Source: Prosthecobacter gellanilyticus
GTDB taxonomy: Bacteria; Verrucomicrobiota; Verrucomicrobiia; Verrucomicrobiales; Verrucomicrobiaceae
NCBI RefSeq assembly: GCF_007992435.1
Contig: NZ_BKAG01000053.1
Location: 1 to 48,399 of the forward strand
Direction of reading: 5' to 3'
Length of the DNA: 48,399 bases
A model generated the notes under the pieces. That model did no database searches and was not told the origin of the DNA. It saw only the letters and a program-made list of their open reading frames with translations. Shown here one piece after another: positions 41,059 through 48,399 of this stretch; the first letter of the stretch is position 1; every line of letters starts with the position of its first letter. The position numbers and the translations under genes are program-made.

Positions 41059-43080
41059 TCAACCAAGGACCTCGCGGGCTTTTTGGATTTGCTCGGCGCT
41101 GCCGATCAGGAGGACGGAGTCACCGATGCGGATCTCCTCGGAGACGCTGGGGTTGATGATGTTCTCACCGGAGCGCTCAATGCCGACGATGCTGGCACCG
41201 GTGCGCGTGCGCAGTTGCAGCTCGGCGATGACTTTGCCGGCGGCTTGGGACTCGGGGGTGATGATGAGGCTGAGCAGCTCCGCATGGCGCAGCAGCGGCG
41301 GCATCGCCGAGGCCTCGAGCTCATGGTGAGGCAATGGCGCTTCATTGAGAGTCTCATAGAGCGCGAACTGAGCCTTGGTGTGCACGCGCACAAAGACTCG
41401 CCAGAGCAGGATGGTCAGCAACACCAGCACGAGCGCCAAAACGATGAGCAGATTCCGCGAAGGCAGGATGGCGGAACTGAGCACAAGAATGATGAAGAAC
41501 AGGGCCGCACAACCCGCGATGAAAACGATGCCAGAGATGAGACCACGCAGCGCCTTGGTGTTGTCCTTGGCCGCCGCATGTGAGACGCTCATCTCACTGA
41601 CGAGCATGCCGAAGGCCTGCCATTTGCGCACGATGGCGATGAGGTTGGGCAGGCTCAGAATCATCGCGACCAGCCAGAGCATGCCTTTGATGCCATCACG
41701 TCCCCAGGGAGCCGTGGGCCACCAGCCATGCACACGGTCCAGCATGAACACCGCGGCGATGAAGAAGCCGGCGATGAGCAGAAGATTCAGAAGGATCTGC
41801 CAGCCCCATTTGCGGAGAAAAGCCGCGGGAGATTTTTTGCCGTTGCCACTCCCGAGTTTGCCCACCCAATCCGTGTAGGTATCGAGGGTCTTCATCATGC
41901 CGTCCGGCATCACCTTTGTCATGCCGCGCACCATGCTGTCAGATCCGCGGATGAGATAGGGTGTGAGCAAGGTGGTGAGAGCCGAGACTGCCACGGCGAT
42001 GGGATAGAGGAAGTCACTGGTGACTTTCAGCGAAAGGCCGAGCGCCGCGATGATGAAGGAGAACTCGCCAATCTGCGCCAGGCCCATGCCGACGCGCATG
42101 GAGGTCTTCATGTCATTTCCCGCGATGAAGGTGCCCAGGCCGCAGGTCAGCACTTTCCCGATCACCACAGCAGCCGTGATGATGAGGATGGGCAGCCACT
42201 GGTCCATGAGCACCTGCGGATCGATCAAGAGACCGATCGAGACAAAGAACACCGCGCTAAAGAGATCACGAACCGGATGCATGAGCGTCTCGATGTGAGC
42301 GATGTGGCGTGCCTCCGCGATGATGGCACCGATGATGAAAGCACCGAGCGCCACGCTGTAACCGAGATGCACAGCGAGCAGCGACACACCGAAGCAAAGG
42401 CCCACGACGGTGACGAGCAGCATCTCATTACTCTTGAACTTGGCGATCCAGTTCAGCAGGCGCGGCACCAGGATGAGACCGAAGACCAGCAGCACTCCGA
42501 GGAAGGTGCTGAGCTTGCCCACGGTCACTGCCACGTCCTTCACAGCCAGGGAGCCCGTGGTGGCAAAGCCTGAGAGCATGGCGATCATGAGGATGGCCAG
42601 GATGTCCTCCACTATCAGGATGCCGAAGATCATCTGCGCGAAGCGCTCTTTCGTCTTCCCGATCTCCTCGAGAGCCTTGATGATGATGGTGGTGGAGGAG
42701 ATGGAGAGGATGGCCCCGAGGAAGACACTATCCATCGTGCCCCAACCAAATGCTTGACCAAGCTGGTAGCCCACCCAGATCATGAGCACGATCTCCGCTG
42801 AAGCCGCGATCAAGGCCGTGGCACCCACCTTGGTCAGTTTTTTCAAACTGAACTCAAGCCCGAGCGAAAACATGAGGAAGATCACCCCGAGCTCAGAAAG
42901 CGTCTCGATGGTGTGCTTGTCATGGATCAGCGGAAACGGAGGCGTGTGCGGACCGATGATGACGCCAGCCAGGATGTAGCCCAAAACGACCGGCTGCTTC
43001 AACTGCCGGAACAGGATGGTGACCACGGCTGCGATCATCATCACGACAGCGAGATCCTGAAGGAATAGAATGTGGTGCAT
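41059..43080 (-). CDS. KefB-type monovalent cation/proton antiporter (CPA2) with TrkA-C domain
   Basis: The 673-residue protein has an N-terminal Na+/H+ exchanger domain of about 12 TM helices (1 to about 385) with family blocks QPVVLGYILAGVIIGPHTPP, FLMFSLGLEFSLKKL, GAILSISSTTIIIKALEE and AQIGEFSFIIAALGL. A linker region with further TM helices (about 435-560) follows, and a C-terminal TrkA-C (RCK_C) ligand-binding domain (about 595-673; SGENIINPSVSEEIRIGDSVLLIG). The nucleotide-binding TrkA-N domain of classic KefB/KefC is missing. The expected role is K+ or Na+ efflux in exchange for protons. It is divergent from a P-type ATPase, with a 210-bp gap between them. Confidence 0.9.
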   Translation of the reverse strand: MHHILFLQDLAVVMMIAAVVTILFRQLKQPVVLGYILAGVIIGPHTPPFPLIHDKHTIETLSELGVIFLMFSLGLEFSLKKLTKVGATALIAASAEIVLMIWVGYQLGQAFGWGTMDSVFLGAILSISSTTIIIKALEEIGKTKERFAQMIFGILIVEDILAILMIAMLSGFATTGSLAVKDVAVTVGKLSTFLGVLLVFGLILVPRLLNWIAKFKSNEMLLVTVVGLCFGVSLLAVHLGYSVALGAFIIGAIIAEARHIAHIETLMHPVRDLFSAVFFVSIGLLIDPQVLMDQWLPILIITAAVVIGKVLTCGLGTFIAGNDMKTSMRVGMGLAQIGEFSFIIAALGLSLKVTSDFLYPIAVAVSALTTLLTPYLIRGSDSMVRGMTKVMPDGMMKTLDTYTDWVGKLGSGNGKKSPAAFLRKWGWQILLNLLLIAGFFIAAVFMLDRVHGWWPTAPWGRDGIKGMLWLVAMILSLPNLIAIVRKWQAFGMLVSEMSVSHAAAKDNTKALRGLISGIVFIAGCAALFFIILVLSSAILPSRNLLIVLALVLVLLTILLWRVFVRVHTKAQFALYETLNEAPLPHHELEASAMPPLLRHAELLSLIITPESQAAGKVIAELQLRTRTGASIVGIERSGENIINPSVSEEIRIGDSVLLIGSAEQIQKAREVLG

Positions 43081-43195
43081 GATGTGTGATTTCTGCGGAT
43101 TTTGTTGGGCCAGTCCGTCACACCGGGCATCCGGGCTGGCATTTTCCCCTGCACAAAGATAACGCCTGGGTCAACCCTTGAGAACCAACGAGATA

Positions 43196-43211
43196 AACTT
43201 CGTTAGAAGTT
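43196..43211. promoter_or_regulatory. Palindrome in the KefB/P-type ATPase divergent gap
   Basis: AACTTC-GTTA-GAAGTT is a perfect 6-bp inverted repeat with a 4-nt centre, about 80 bp upstream of the ATPase start and 116 bp upstream of the antiporter start. It could be an operator shared by both ion transporters. The remaining gap shows no ORF. Confidence 0.35.
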
Positions 43212-43290
43212 ATGTAGCGGTTTCCTGACAATGCTCCGGACAGCACAACCAACGGGGTGAGTCTATGCGTAGGTAAAAAAGAATATTATC

Positions 43291-45960
43291 ATGCCTGCGA
43301 CCACGCCTCTTATCTGGCACAGCAAGGAAGCATCCGAGGCAATCTCTGCGTTGCGAACGGACATCGAAAAAGGACTGAGCAACGGCGACGCCGTTGAACG
43401 ACTCGCGGAACATGGGCCAAACGAACTGCCGGAAGCGCAGCACAAGCCGATGTGGAAGGTGTTTGCCGCGCAGTTTGCCAGCCCGCTCATTTACATCCTT
43501 TTTGTTGCCGCCATCATCTCGTTTTCCATGGGTCACGCGAGTGACGCTGTGGTCATTCTGGTCGTCGTGCTAGTGAACTCCGTGATCGGCGCCATCCAGG
43601 AAGGACGTGCCGAGCATTCCATGACGGCCCTGAGGAAGCTCTCGGCGCTCAAGGTGCGTGTGACTCGTGATGGCCACGAAACCATCATCGAAGCGAAGGA
43701 TCTCGTGCCGGGAGACATTTTGCTGCTGGCCGCTGGTGATCAGGTGGGTGCGGATGCGAGGCTGCTGGAAGCGGCCTCCTTGGAAGCCACAGAAGCGGCG
43801 CTGACGGGCGAGTCACTGCCCGTGCAGAAACACCTTCAAGTTTTGCCCGAAGACTCTGGATTGGGAGATCGGAGAAACATGATCTACTCCAGCACGCATC
43901 TCACGGCGGGCCGCGGACGTGCGGTGGTGGTGGCCACGGGTGTGGAGACGGAGGTCGGCAAGATCGCGCGCATGACGGCGACGGCCTCCGAGCCGCGAAC
44001 ACCGCTGGAGATGCGCCTGCAGCAGTTCGGGCGCTGGCTGGTGATCGCCTCCATCGTGCTGTTCGTACTGATTCTCGTGTTTGGTTTGTCACGCGGCATT
44101 CCGTTTGACCAGATCTTCATGGTAGCGATCAGCCAGATGGTCTCGATGGTGCCTGAGGGCCTGCCTGTGGCCATGACCATCGCCCTCGCCGTGGGCATGC
44201 AGCGCATGGCGAAACGCGGTGCCATAGTGCGACGTCTCGCGGCCGTGGAGACGCTGGGCTCCACGAGCATCATCTGCAGTGACAAGACGGGCACCCTAAC
44301 CAAAAATGAGATGACGGTGACCACGCTGGTGCTGCCGGACGGCCGTCTCATCAAGGTCAGCGGTGCAGGTTACTCACCGGAAGGAAAGCTCAGTCTGGAG
44401 GACAAAAACATCTCCACCTCGGATGATGAGACGCTGAAGGCCATGCTGGAAGGTGTGGTACTGTGCAATGATGCGAAGCTTGTACCGCCCGATAAGGAGG
44501 ACACTCGCTGGCGAGCCCTGGGTGATCCCACTGAAGCAGCACTGCTCACGGTGGCTGCGAAGGGTTCCGTGGACCTAGATGCGCTGCGCAAGCAGCATCC
44601 CCGCAAGGGCGAGATTCCCTTTGATTCGGCCACAAAAATGATGGCCACCCAGCACGGCTCCAAAATCATCCTCAAGGGTGCGCCGGAGATGCTGCTGGAG
44701 CTTTGCGACACCTCATCGCTCGATCTTGCCAAAACCCAGCAGACCGCTGTGGATCTGGCCTCGCAAGCCCTGCGTGTGCTTGCCGTGGCGAAAGTGACGG
44801 ACCTTCCGCTGGATGAAAAGGCAGGCTTTGAACCGTTCCGTGGAAAATTGAAGTTTCTGGGCCTGCTGGGGCAGATCGACCCGCCACGTGATGAGGTGAA
44901 GGCTGCCGTGGAGGAATGCCGTGCAGCAGGCATCCGGCCGGTGATGGTCACGGGAGATCACAAGGCCACGGGGCTGGCGATCGCCACCGCGCTAGGCATT
45001 TCCAAGGAAGGTGACATTGCCGTGGACGGTGCCGAGCTGGAGCAGATGACCGAACAAGATTTGCGGAGCAGGCTGGGCAGCATCTCCGTCTTCGCCCGTG
45101 TGCACCCGGCGCAGAAACTGCGCATTGTGGAAGCTTTCCAATCCCAGAAGCAGGTGGTGGCGATGACCGGCGATGGCGTGAATGATGCCCCTGCCCTGGC
45201 GACGGCGGATGTGGGTGTGGCGATGGGCATCACCGGCACGGAAGTGGCCAAGGGCGCGGCGAAGATCGTGATCACGGACGACAACTTCGCCACCATCGTC
45301 AAGGCCGTGGAGGAAGGCCGGCTGGTGTATCAAAACCTCAAGAAGGTGGTGCTTTTCCTCTTCACGACAAGCATCGACGAAGTGCTAGTGCTGCTGCTGG
45401 CGCTGCTTTGCGGTTATCCCCTGCCCCTGGCAGCAGTGCAGATCTTGTGGATCAACATCGTGACGGAAGGCACGGTGACCGTGAACCTCATCATGGAAGG
45501 CCTGGAGGGCGATGAGATGCGCCGCAAGCCCACGCCGATGGGAGAGCCGCTGATCACCCCGCCGATGTGGCGGCGCATGCTGCTCATGGTGAGCACCAGC
45601 GTGACGGCCATCTTCGGCTTCTTCATGTGGCGGCTGAACAGCGGCGCGCCCTTTGAGCTTGTGCAGACAGAGACCTTCACCCTGGTGGCGATCAGCCAGT
45701 GGTTCAATGTGCTGAACTGCCGCAGCGCTCTCAAATCCAGCCTGAACCTGGATGTGCTGAAGAACGTCTGGCTCGTCGGCGGCCTGGTGCTGGGCATGGC
45801 CCTGCACATGATGGTGATCTACACCGAGCCGATGAACCGCATCTTCTACACGGTGCCGATCCCGCTGACGGACTTCTTCCTGCTGTTCCTCATCGGCAGC
45901 AGCGTTCTGTGGGCGGAGGAGATCCGGAAGTGGTTTGCGCGGAGGAGTCAGGCAGCCTAA
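43291..45960 (+). CDS. Cation-transporting P-type ATPase, Ca2+-type (P2)
   Basis: The 889-residue pump has all P-type parts: N-terminal cation ATPase domain, actuator motif LTGES, TM4 motif PEGLP, phosphorylation Asp331 in CSDKTGTLTKNEM, nucleotide domain with the KGAPE motif, MVTGDHKATG, and the hinge MTGDGVNDAPAL. There are about ten TM helices and no CPx heavy-metal motif, so Ca2+ (or Mn2+/Na+) export is likelier than Cu or Zn. The TM6 segment reads INIVTEGTVTVN, with Glu where SERCA-like pumps have the Asp of TD, which may alter ion choice. It is 60 bp upstream of a CNNM/CorC gene, suggesting a divalent-ion group. Confidence 0.92.
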   Translation: MPATTPLIWHSKEASEAISALRTDIEKGLSNGDAVERLAEHGPNELPEAQHKPMWKVFAAQFASPLIYILFVAAIISFSMGHASDAVVILVVVLVNSVIGAIQEGRAEHSMTALRKLSALKVRVTRDGHETIIEAKDLVPGDILLLAAGDQVGADARLLEAASLEATEAALTGESLPVQKHLQVLPEDSGLGDRRNMIYSSTHLTAGRGRAVVVATGVETEVGKIARMTATASEPRTPLEMRLQQFGRWLVIASIVLFVLILVFGLSRGIPFDQIFMVAISQMVSMVPEGLPVAMTIALAVGMQRMAKRGAIVRRLAAVETLGSTSIICSDKTGTLTKNEMTVTTLVLPDGRLIKVSGAGYSPEGKLSLEDKNISTSDDETLKAMLEGVVLCNDAKLVPPDKEDTRWRALGDPTEAALLTVAAKGSVDLDALRKQHPRKGEIPFDSATKMMATQHGSKIILKGAPEMLLELCDTSSLDLAKTQQTAVDLASQALRVLAVAKVTDLPLDEKAGFEPFRGKLKFLGLLGQIDPPRDEVKAAVEECRAAGIRPVMVTGDHKATGLAIATALGISKEGDIAVDGAELEQMTEQDLRSRLGSISVFARVHPAQKLRIVEAFQSQKQVVAMTGDGVNDAPALATADVGVAMGITGTEVAKGAAKIVITDDNFATIVKAVEEGRLVYQNLKKVVLFLFTTSIDEVLVLLLALLCGYPLPLAAVQILWINIVTEGTVTVNLIMEGLEGDEMRRKPTPMGEPLITPPMWRRMLLMVSTSVTAIFGFFMWRLNSGAPFELVQTETFTLVAISQWFNVLNCRSALKSSLNLDVLKNVWLVGGLVLGMALHMMVIYTEPMNRIFYTVPIPLTDFFLLFLIGSSVLWAEEIRKWFARRSQAA

Positions 45961-46020
45961 CCCGCTCTCGTTCACAATTGCCTCTGCGCCAATCCACGCC
46001 ATCGTGGCTGCTTCCCCTTC

Positions 46021-47352
46021 ATGACCGAGCTTGTTATCATCATTGTCCTCCTTGTGTTCAACGGCCTGTTTGCCATGGCCGAGATCGCCATCGTCTCCGC
46101 GAAGAGGGCGCGGCTGCAGGATCGGGCCGAGAAAGGCAGCACCGGGGCAAGACTTGCGCTGAAGCTGGCGGAGAACCCGGAGCGGTTCCTCAGCACGGTG
46201 CAGATCGGCATCACGCTGGTGGGCGTGCTCGCCGGCGCTTTCGGTGGAGCGAGCCTTTCCGCTTACGTGGAGCCGTGGTTGAAAAACATCCCATGGGCAT
46301 GGATGGCGGGGAAGGAGGACGAGATCGCCTTCGCCATCGTGGTGGCATTCATCACGTACCTGTCTCTCATCATTGGTGAACTGGTGCCGAAGAGCCTGGC
46401 GCTGAGGAACCCGGAGGGTATCGCCATCTTCATGGCGGGGCCGATGAACCTGATCTCAAAGATCGGCAGCCCGCTGGTGTGGGTGCTGGAGCTGAGCACG
46501 CGCACGATGCTGGGATTGTTTGGCAAATCCGTGCCGCCGAGCGGTCCCACGCTGGCCGAAGTGGAAGTGATGGTGCGCGAGGGCCTGACCACCGGCAATG
46601 TGCACCACCGTGAAAGCGAGATGGTGGAGGGCGTCTTTGACCTGCGGGATGTGCGCGCGGAGGAGGTGATGCAGCCCAAGCCGAAGGTGATCTTCCTGCA
46701 CATCGACGACACCGCTGAGAGTGCTGCCGAGTATCTGCAGGAGGGCGCACGGCAGGTGATCTTTCCCGTCTATGACGAGACGCGTGACCATGTGGTAGGC
46801 ATGGTTTCCCTGCGGGCTCTGTTCGTAGCTCTGGCCACCAAGTCTGGCCAAAAGATCAGCGAGCTCATGCGCGAGCCGGTGTTTGTGTCTGACAACCAAC
46901 CGGCGCTGACCTTGCTGGAAGAACTGCGCAAGGCCCCTCAGCACGCCGCGATGGTAACGGATGAGTTCGGTATTGTCCGTGGTCTGGTGACGGTCGAGGA
47001 TCTGGCGGAGGAAGTGGTGGGTGACCTCACGCTCCGGCCTGATCTGCCCGGCCAGATGGAGATCCGCCAGTCCGATCCGCACACCTGGATGGTGGATGGC
47101 ATGGCGGAGATCGATGCGGTCAACGCAGCCATTTCAGGCTTCGACGTCGTGGTGAGCACCCAGGCGGAGAGCTTTCAGACGCTGGCCGGGTTCATCATGC
47201 ATCATTTGAAGCGTCTGCCCCGCGAGGGAGAATGCTTCACGGTGGAGCAATTTGACCTGGAGATCATCGACATGGACCGCCAGCGCATCGACAAAGTGTG
47301 CATCCGGCAGCGGCCGAGCGTCGAAACCTCTGAGGAAGAGGGCAAGGACTGA
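46021..47352 (+). CDS. CNNM/CorC-type transporter-associated protein (DUF21-CBS-CorC_HlyC)
   Basis: The 443-residue product has an N-terminal DUF21 membrane domain (1 to about 195; VFNGLFAMAEIAIVSAKRARL, VQIGITLVGVLAGAFGGASL, IIGELVPKSLALRNPEGIA). A pair of CBS domains (about 215-335) follows, with VMQPKPKVIFL and QHAAMVTDEFGIVRGLVTVEDL. The CorC_HlyC C-terminal domain ends it (about 355-430; SDPHTWMVDGMAEIDAVN). Proteins of this group are linked to Mg2+ or Na+ efflux, not true haemolysins. It follows the Ca2+-type ATPase on the same strand, so the pair may be co-expressed. Confidence 0.92.
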   Translation: MTELVIIIVLLVFNGLFAMAEIAIVSAKRARLQDRAEKGSTGARLALKLAENPERFLSTVQIGITLVGVLAGAFGGASLSAYVEPWLKNIPWAWMAGKEDEIAFAIVVAFITYLSLIIGELVPKSLALRNPEGIAIFMAGPMNLISKIGSPLVWVLELSTRTMLGLFGKSVPPSGPTLAEVEVMVREGLTTGNVHHRESEMVEGVFDLRDVRAEEVMQPKPKVIFLHIDDTAESAAEYLQEGARQVIFPVYDETRDHVVGMVSLRALFVALATKSGQKISELMREPVFVSDNQPALTLLEELRKAPQHAAMVTDEFGIVRGLVTVEDLAEEVVGDLTLRPDLPGQMEIRQSDPHTWMVDGMAEIDAVNAAISGFDVVVSTQAESFQTLAGFIMHHLKRLPREGECFTVEQFDLEIIDMDRQRIDKVCIRQRPSVETSEEEGKD

Positions 47353-47467
47353 GGCATTTTCTGGTTTTGGGCCTCCCCAAGAAGGAGGCTGCGCCCCCAC
47401 AGGGCTCCAGACAGTCCGACCATTGCTTGACCGCCCCCCTATCCCCCTCCATGCATTCCCCTTCCCC

Positions 47468-48262
47468 ATGACCCGCCAAGAAAATCTCGAAGCCTTCTTC
47501 CGCAACGGACGCACCGTCATTCTGCCCATCGACCACGGCTGCGCCATCCCTGTGCCCGGGCTGGAAAACCCCTTCGACATGATCGACAGCGTCAGCCCCT
47601 ATGTGGACGGTTACGTGATCAACCTGGGCGTGGCGATGCGTGCCTCTGACTCGATGGCCGGCAAGGGCATCTGCCTGCGCACGGACGTGTACAATGTGCG
47701 CACCGAGGGTGAAGGCGCTGGATCCATCAATGTCTACGGCATCGAAGAGGCCGAGATGGTGGGTGCGAATGCCGTCATGAACATGCTCTACCCCGGCGGA
47801 TTCAATGAGCGGATCAATTTCCAGGAGGTGGCCGACCTCATCCGTACGAGCTTCGACCTGGACATCCCGACGATCATCGAGGCGCTGCCCGTGGGTCTGG
47901 GCCAGAGCCAGCACTACACGCTGGAGAAGGTGCAGTTTGCCGCCCGTCTCGCCGCCGAGCTCGGCTCAGATGTGGTGAAGGTCCCCTACCCGATCGATGC
48001 GAAGCCGGGAGATTTCCGCCGCGTCACGGATTCTTGCTTCACGCCGGTCATCGTGCTGGGTGGTGCCGCCATGAATGACGACGCCAGCCTGCTGAAGATG
48101 GTGGAAGATGCCATGGATGCGGGAGCCGCAGGCATCGCGATCGGCCGCAATGTGTGGCAGCATCGCAGCCCAGCCGCCATTGCGCGCAGCCTGGCGGCGA
48201 TCGTGCATGAGGAAGCCTCGGCGCTGGAAGCGCTGGCGCTGCTGAAAGAGCCGCTGCGCTGA
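47468..48262 (+). CDS. DhnA-type class I aldolase
   Basis: The 264-residue TIM-barrel aldolase has IDHG near the start (VILPIDHGCAIP), EALPVG, the Schiff-base Lys171 in VVKVPYP, VIVLGGAAMND and AGIAIGRNVWQH as the phosphate-binding end. These match the DhnA/FbaB-like class I fructose-bisphosphate aldolase group, which also includes LsrF- and LacD-like enzymes, so the substrate is probably a phosphorylated ketose but not fixed. The ATG at 47468 follows an A/C-rich leader. It ends 137 bp before the window edge. Confidence 0.88.
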   Translation: MTRQENLEAFFRNGRTVILPIDHGCAIPVPGLENPFDMIDSVSPYVDGYVINLGVAMRASDSMAGKGICLRTDVYNVRTEGEGAGSINVYGIEEAEMVGANAVMNMLYPGGFNERINFQEVADLIRTSFDLDIPTIIEALPVGLGQSQHYTLEKVQFAARLAAELGSDVVKVPYPIDAKPGDFRRVTDSCFTPVIVLGGAAMNDDASLLKMVEDAMDAGAAGIAIGRNVWQHRSPAAIARSLAAIVHEEASALEALALLKEPLR

Positions 48263-48273
48263 GTCAGAAAGAG

Positions 48274-48358
48274 GAAGCGTGAACAATGTGCGGTGGGAAG
48301 CGCTCATGCGTGAGACCGCTGTGTGCGCACAAAGCATCTTCGTTGTTAGGTGGCGCAA
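48274..48358. repeat. Copies of dispersed palindrome motifs at the window end
   Basis: GAAGCGTGAACAA (48274-48286) is identical to a piece of the 41.03-kb inverted repeat. GGTGGCGCAA (48349-48358) is identical to the start of the 13.6-kb element. Between them are small palindromes such as GTGTGCGCAC (48321-48330). The element may continue past the window. No gene is seen from 48263 to the end. Confidence 0.5.
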
Positions 48359-48399
48359 CATCCGCACAAGAGCGGTGTCGACGATGCACGGTGGCCCGT

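Noticed and set aside
43291..45960. P-type ATPase as a copper/zinc exporter
   Set aside because: There is no N-terminal metal-binding Cys motif and no CPx motif in TM4; PEGLP and overall layout fit the Ca2+-type group.

Overview
The window looks like chromosomal DNA from a member of the Verrucomicrobiota, probably close to Prosthecobacter or Verrucomicrobium. The evidence is a GC-rich, densely coding sequence; formylglycine-type sulfatases; a short ECF sigma factor paired with a FecR-like protein, as in the Rhodopirellula/Verrucomicrobium sigma family; large secreted Ig-like/beta-propeller proteins; and a UbiE/MenG methyltransferase. No phage, insertion sequence, plasmid or CRISPR features were seen. 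The taxonomic call is an inference from gene families, not from a marker-gene comparison.

Layout, left to right. (1) 0.07-3.0 kb, minus strand: a 12-TM ABC-2-type permease followed by two C-terminally membrane-anchored coiled-coil proteins. (2) 3.2-5.1 kb: carA, preceded by an attenuator-like hairpin, and an unknown gene. (3) 5.1-11 kb: a tightly overlapping operon of ECF sigma factor, FecR-like regulator, polysaccharide lyase and two sulfatases, which reads as a self-regulated module for a sulfated polysaccharide. (4) 11-14.6 kb: an inner-membrane OmpA-domain protein, tRNA-Leu, ubiE/menG, a palindromic repeat, tRNA-Met, tRNA-Asn, and rsfS with a Lys/Ala-rich tail. (5) 14.6-19.9 kb: a giant secreted protein, a methyltransferase and a leucine-rich-repeat lipoprotein.

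(6) 20.1-31.2 kb is the most interesting part. Seven genes lie on one strand, starting just after an AT-rich palindrome and ending at a strong intrinsic terminator. They are an unknown protein, a PAS histidine kinase, a REC-pseudokinase-REC protein, a FadL-type outer-membrane transporter, a PhcB-like methyltransferase, a 915-residue hybrid kinase that looks like PhcS fused to PhcR, and a PhcQ-like response regulator. The last three follow the order of the Ralstonia phcBSRQ quorum-sensing operon, whose signals are 3-hydroxy fatty acid methyl esters. With FadL alongside, this is a candidate lipid-signal synthesis, uptake and sensing system. No LysR-type PhcA partner lies in the window.

(7) 31.5-38.4 kb: a truncated, degenerate ANL (acyl-CoA synthetase-like) domain and hldD on the plus strand. 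On the minus strand is a four-gene overlapping run of GlcD-like oxidase, stand-alone ketoacyl synthase, ApbE flavin transferase and sulfatase. (8) 38.4-48.3 kb: a MgtC/DUF4010 membrane protein, a CbpA/CbpM-like chaperone pair, a KefB-type antiporter, a Ca2+-type P-type ATPase, a CNNM/CorC protein and a DhnA-type class I aldolase. Palindromic intergenic repeats with shared sub-motifs recur at 13.6, 25.6, 41.0 and 48.3 kb; a separate nested inverted repeat lies at 33.3 kb.
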